This document shows positions 62,264 through 64,000 of a stretch of DNA of 64,000 bases, in pieces (positions within the stretch are counted from its first letter, which is position 1; each line of letters starts with the position of its first letter). The stretch is from assembly GCA_016806645.1 (NCBI GenBank), contig JACSYO010001855.1, positions 2,107,001 through 2,171,000 on the forward strand. Direction: 5' to 3'. The notes beneath the pieces were generated by a model, which was not told the origin of the DNA, did not search any database, and saw nothing but the letters and a program-made list of their open reading frames with translations. Source of the DNA: Ophiodon elongatus. Lineage: Eukaryota; Chordata; Actinopteri; Perciformes; Hexagrammidae. The translations under genes were made by a program, and so were the position numbers.

Positions 62264-62510
62264 GTTGACAAAACAATCTTACCTCAAGGTCCATTTGGTA
62301 GCTGTTCTGAAGTTTCTGATCACATCACATGATTATCGCCAACAGATGGATTTTGTATATTATTTAGATTCTTAAAGTGCTCGGGAAAAAAATGAAATTA
62401 GAACATCTGTATTTCCATGATAAGTGGGAAGACTCCATCTGCTAATGATTATTATCAAAAGCTCCTGAGCGGCTGCTAAATGGACCTTGAGGTGAGACGG
62501 TTTTGTCAAC
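62264..62510. repeat. Fold-back (inverted repeat) element, copy 2
   Basis: The left arm 62264-62296 matches the reverse complement of 62478-62510 at 30 of 33 bases. Both read GTTGACAAAAC inward to CCTCAAGGTCCATTT. Pairing continues more loosely inward to an AGATGGA block. There is no coding frame, and the size suits a non-autonomous hairpin transposon. Confidence 0.8.
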
Positions 62511-63179
62511 TGCTGTTTCCAAGGTCAAGAGTGAAATTTGAGACTCGATAAAATATTAAGTTATAGAATGAAGGGAAAGCCAAAGTGAGATTTAAAAATG
62601 TTTAAAAGATGTGCAATGTTTTTGGATCATGGAGACAAAGCGGGAGGCTTACCCTGAGTAAGTCAAGGAGAAACAACAGCACACTCACTTTGGTATACTG
62701 TATGTAGAACACAAATTGGTTATGTTTTAAGGTATTGGAAAGAGCATTTGCTGATCATTTGCTTTAATTTCAGAATATTTTTTTTGAGACGTGTATGAAG
62801 CGTATACTAAAGATCATAAGAGTGTCCAACATTTTGAAAATAGCCACTTACAGAGCAAAAAGCCTGTTATCATGGAGAAAATAAATTGTAAATTGGTGGG
62901 TTCAGATGATGTTCATTGTTGTGACAACAACTTCCTTATTGTTAAGGATGGGATATGACGTCATCTTTCTGCCGTCAAGTTAATTTGAGAAAACATCACC
63001 ACTTATCTTTGTCAAGAGCATTTATAATCCCTTTCATTATTGTATGAATGTAACACAATGTTTTGCAGTTAAGAAATGAATTGCCACCTAATTCTATAAT
63101 CACTCAGACTTTGTTTGCCGTTACCTAACAATATAAAATAAACAGTTTGTCAGAAAGCACTGTGGCATTGTTTTTAATT

Positions 63180-63680
63180 CTAAACAATTCCCATATGTAA
63201 TTTAACACAGTGCAGGCCTCTTTCAATAAGCACCAGAGCTATTGATCTCTCCTCCTACTGCAGCACTCCTAAAGAGAAATCAGAAAGTTGTGCGAATGTT
63301 CTATGCAAATGTTTAGTGTATTAGCATACACAAATGTAATTAAAGCATAATTAGAGAGACAAATGGTGCTGTGAAGCTCTGCGCCTTGGCTCCGGAGTCT
63401 GTTTATCAGCAGCCCCTTGTTTAGTCGGCTAAAACAGGTTTATATGGAACAAGCGCCGCTGACTGCTGCATTAATTGTTATCATTGCCTTGGAAAGCAAA
63501 TAGGTGCCATAGCGCTGCGGACTGTGAGAGGAGAGAGCCGGAGAGGGACCGGGACAAATTAGTGTGGAAAATGAGAGTGTCGAAATTGGAGAGGGATTAG
63601 CACAGACGATAATGAAGCAATTAAAGAGTAAGCGCTCAGCACTCAGGTGCCTTTACTGAGCTGGTTCACTCCAGCTGCTT
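63180..63680. promoter_or_regulatory. Candidate conserved non-coding element at the right end
   Basis: Non-repetitive block with TAATTAAAGCATAATTAG, GCATTAATTGTTATCATTG and GGACAAATTAGTG motifs, and retained CpGs around 63450-63520. Enhancer-like by appearance. Its target could be FOXD3, 21 kb away, or a gene to the right. Confidence 0.3.
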
Positions 63681-63770
63681 TCAGACGCTCCAATGCAAAT
63701 ATATCCCCAACGGTGAGGGGAGGTAACACTCTGTCCTAATACATCACTGATATAAACTGAGAGGAGAGAG

Positions 63771-64000
63771 CACAACACGACATGCTGCAGCATAATGCAA
63801 CGTGACAAAGTACAACACAATCTGACACAACATTGACACGACAAGATGGAACAACACACAACATGGCAAGAGATAATACAAGACAGCACAAGAAGATATA
63901 ACAATACGACGCAACACAACACATGATGGTGCGGCACAAAATCATGCAACTCAAAGATAATACACAACAATGCGACCCAACAATTTTCACAATGACAATA
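63771..64000 (+). repeat. Degenerate AC-rich pentanucleotide-like satellite
   Basis: Variants of ACAAC/ACACG/AGACA repeat with a rough 5-base period for at least 230 bases and run off the window edge. The Cys-rich minus-strand frames across it are artefacts of this composition. Confidence 0.65.

Larger units (their letters stand above)
51331..63179. other. Gene-poor region upstream of FOXD3 (distal)
   Basis: AT-rich unique-looking DNA with no supported gene. It includes a TA repeat, an orphan exon candidate (53773-53866), a dispersed repeat (57040-57260) and two fold-back elements (61287, 62264). All longer frames overlap low-complexity sequence or lack splice and start context. Confidence 0.5.

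Noticed and set aside
63653..63990. Cys-rich minus-strand frames at the right end
   Set aside because: They are produced by the AC-rich degenerate repeat read in reverse.
1..64000. CRISPR arrays, operons, tRNA or rRNA genes, viral or toxin genes
   Set aside because: None seen. The sequence is a vertebrate chromosome segment, and no cloverleaf or regular spacer-repeat pattern was found by eye.

Overview
This 64 kb window is vertebrate genomic DNA. It has long AT-rich introns, GT-AG introns, long CA/GT microsatellites and no bacterial-style gene packing. The gene content and dispersed repeats point to a teleost fish, probably a percomorph. Four protein-coding genes can be supported, in the order EFCAB7 (-), ITGB3BP/CENP-R (+), ALG6 (-), FOXD3 (-). 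This is the human 1p31.3 order FOXD3-ALG6-ITGB3BP-EFCAB7 seen from the other side, so the block is conserved synteny.

Layout: 1-2137 is EFCAB7 intron. Five EFCAB7 exons, the first 263 codons, lie at 2138-6857; the rest of the gene is off the left edge. 6858-8825 holds a head-to-head promoter with a ciliary X-box and the unresolved 5' part of ITGB3BP. Five 3'-terminal ITGB3BP exons lie at 8826-14285. 14286-17958 is the convergent gap to ALG6. ALG6 is complete: 14 coding exons at 17959-34855, exactly 506 codons including the stop, with every splice phase consistent and one intron of the minor (U12) class. 34856-41573 separates ALG6 from the single-exon FOXD3 gene (41574-42755, 393 aa). 42756-64000 is a gene-poor region upstream of FOXD3 with repeats and several blocks that look like non-coding regulatory elements.

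The genes are not a pathway. EFCAB7 is a cilium/Hedgehog protein, CENP-R a kinetochore protein and ALG6 an ER N-glycosylation enzyme. FOXD3 is a neural-crest and pluripotency transcription factor. The likely reason they stay together is a genomic regulatory block: FOXD3 enhancers probably sit in the introns of its neighbours. That is inference and needs multi-species alignment.

I did not find an undescribed gene system. The best second-look items are: the U12-type ALG6 intron; (UG)n tracts placed against the 3' splice sites of EFCAB7 exon 5 and ALG6 exon 9; the X-box upstream of EFCAB7; a CTCF-like site between FOXD3 and ALG6; a family of ~200-250 bp fold-back elements; and a CpG-rich orphan exon candidate at 53773-53866.
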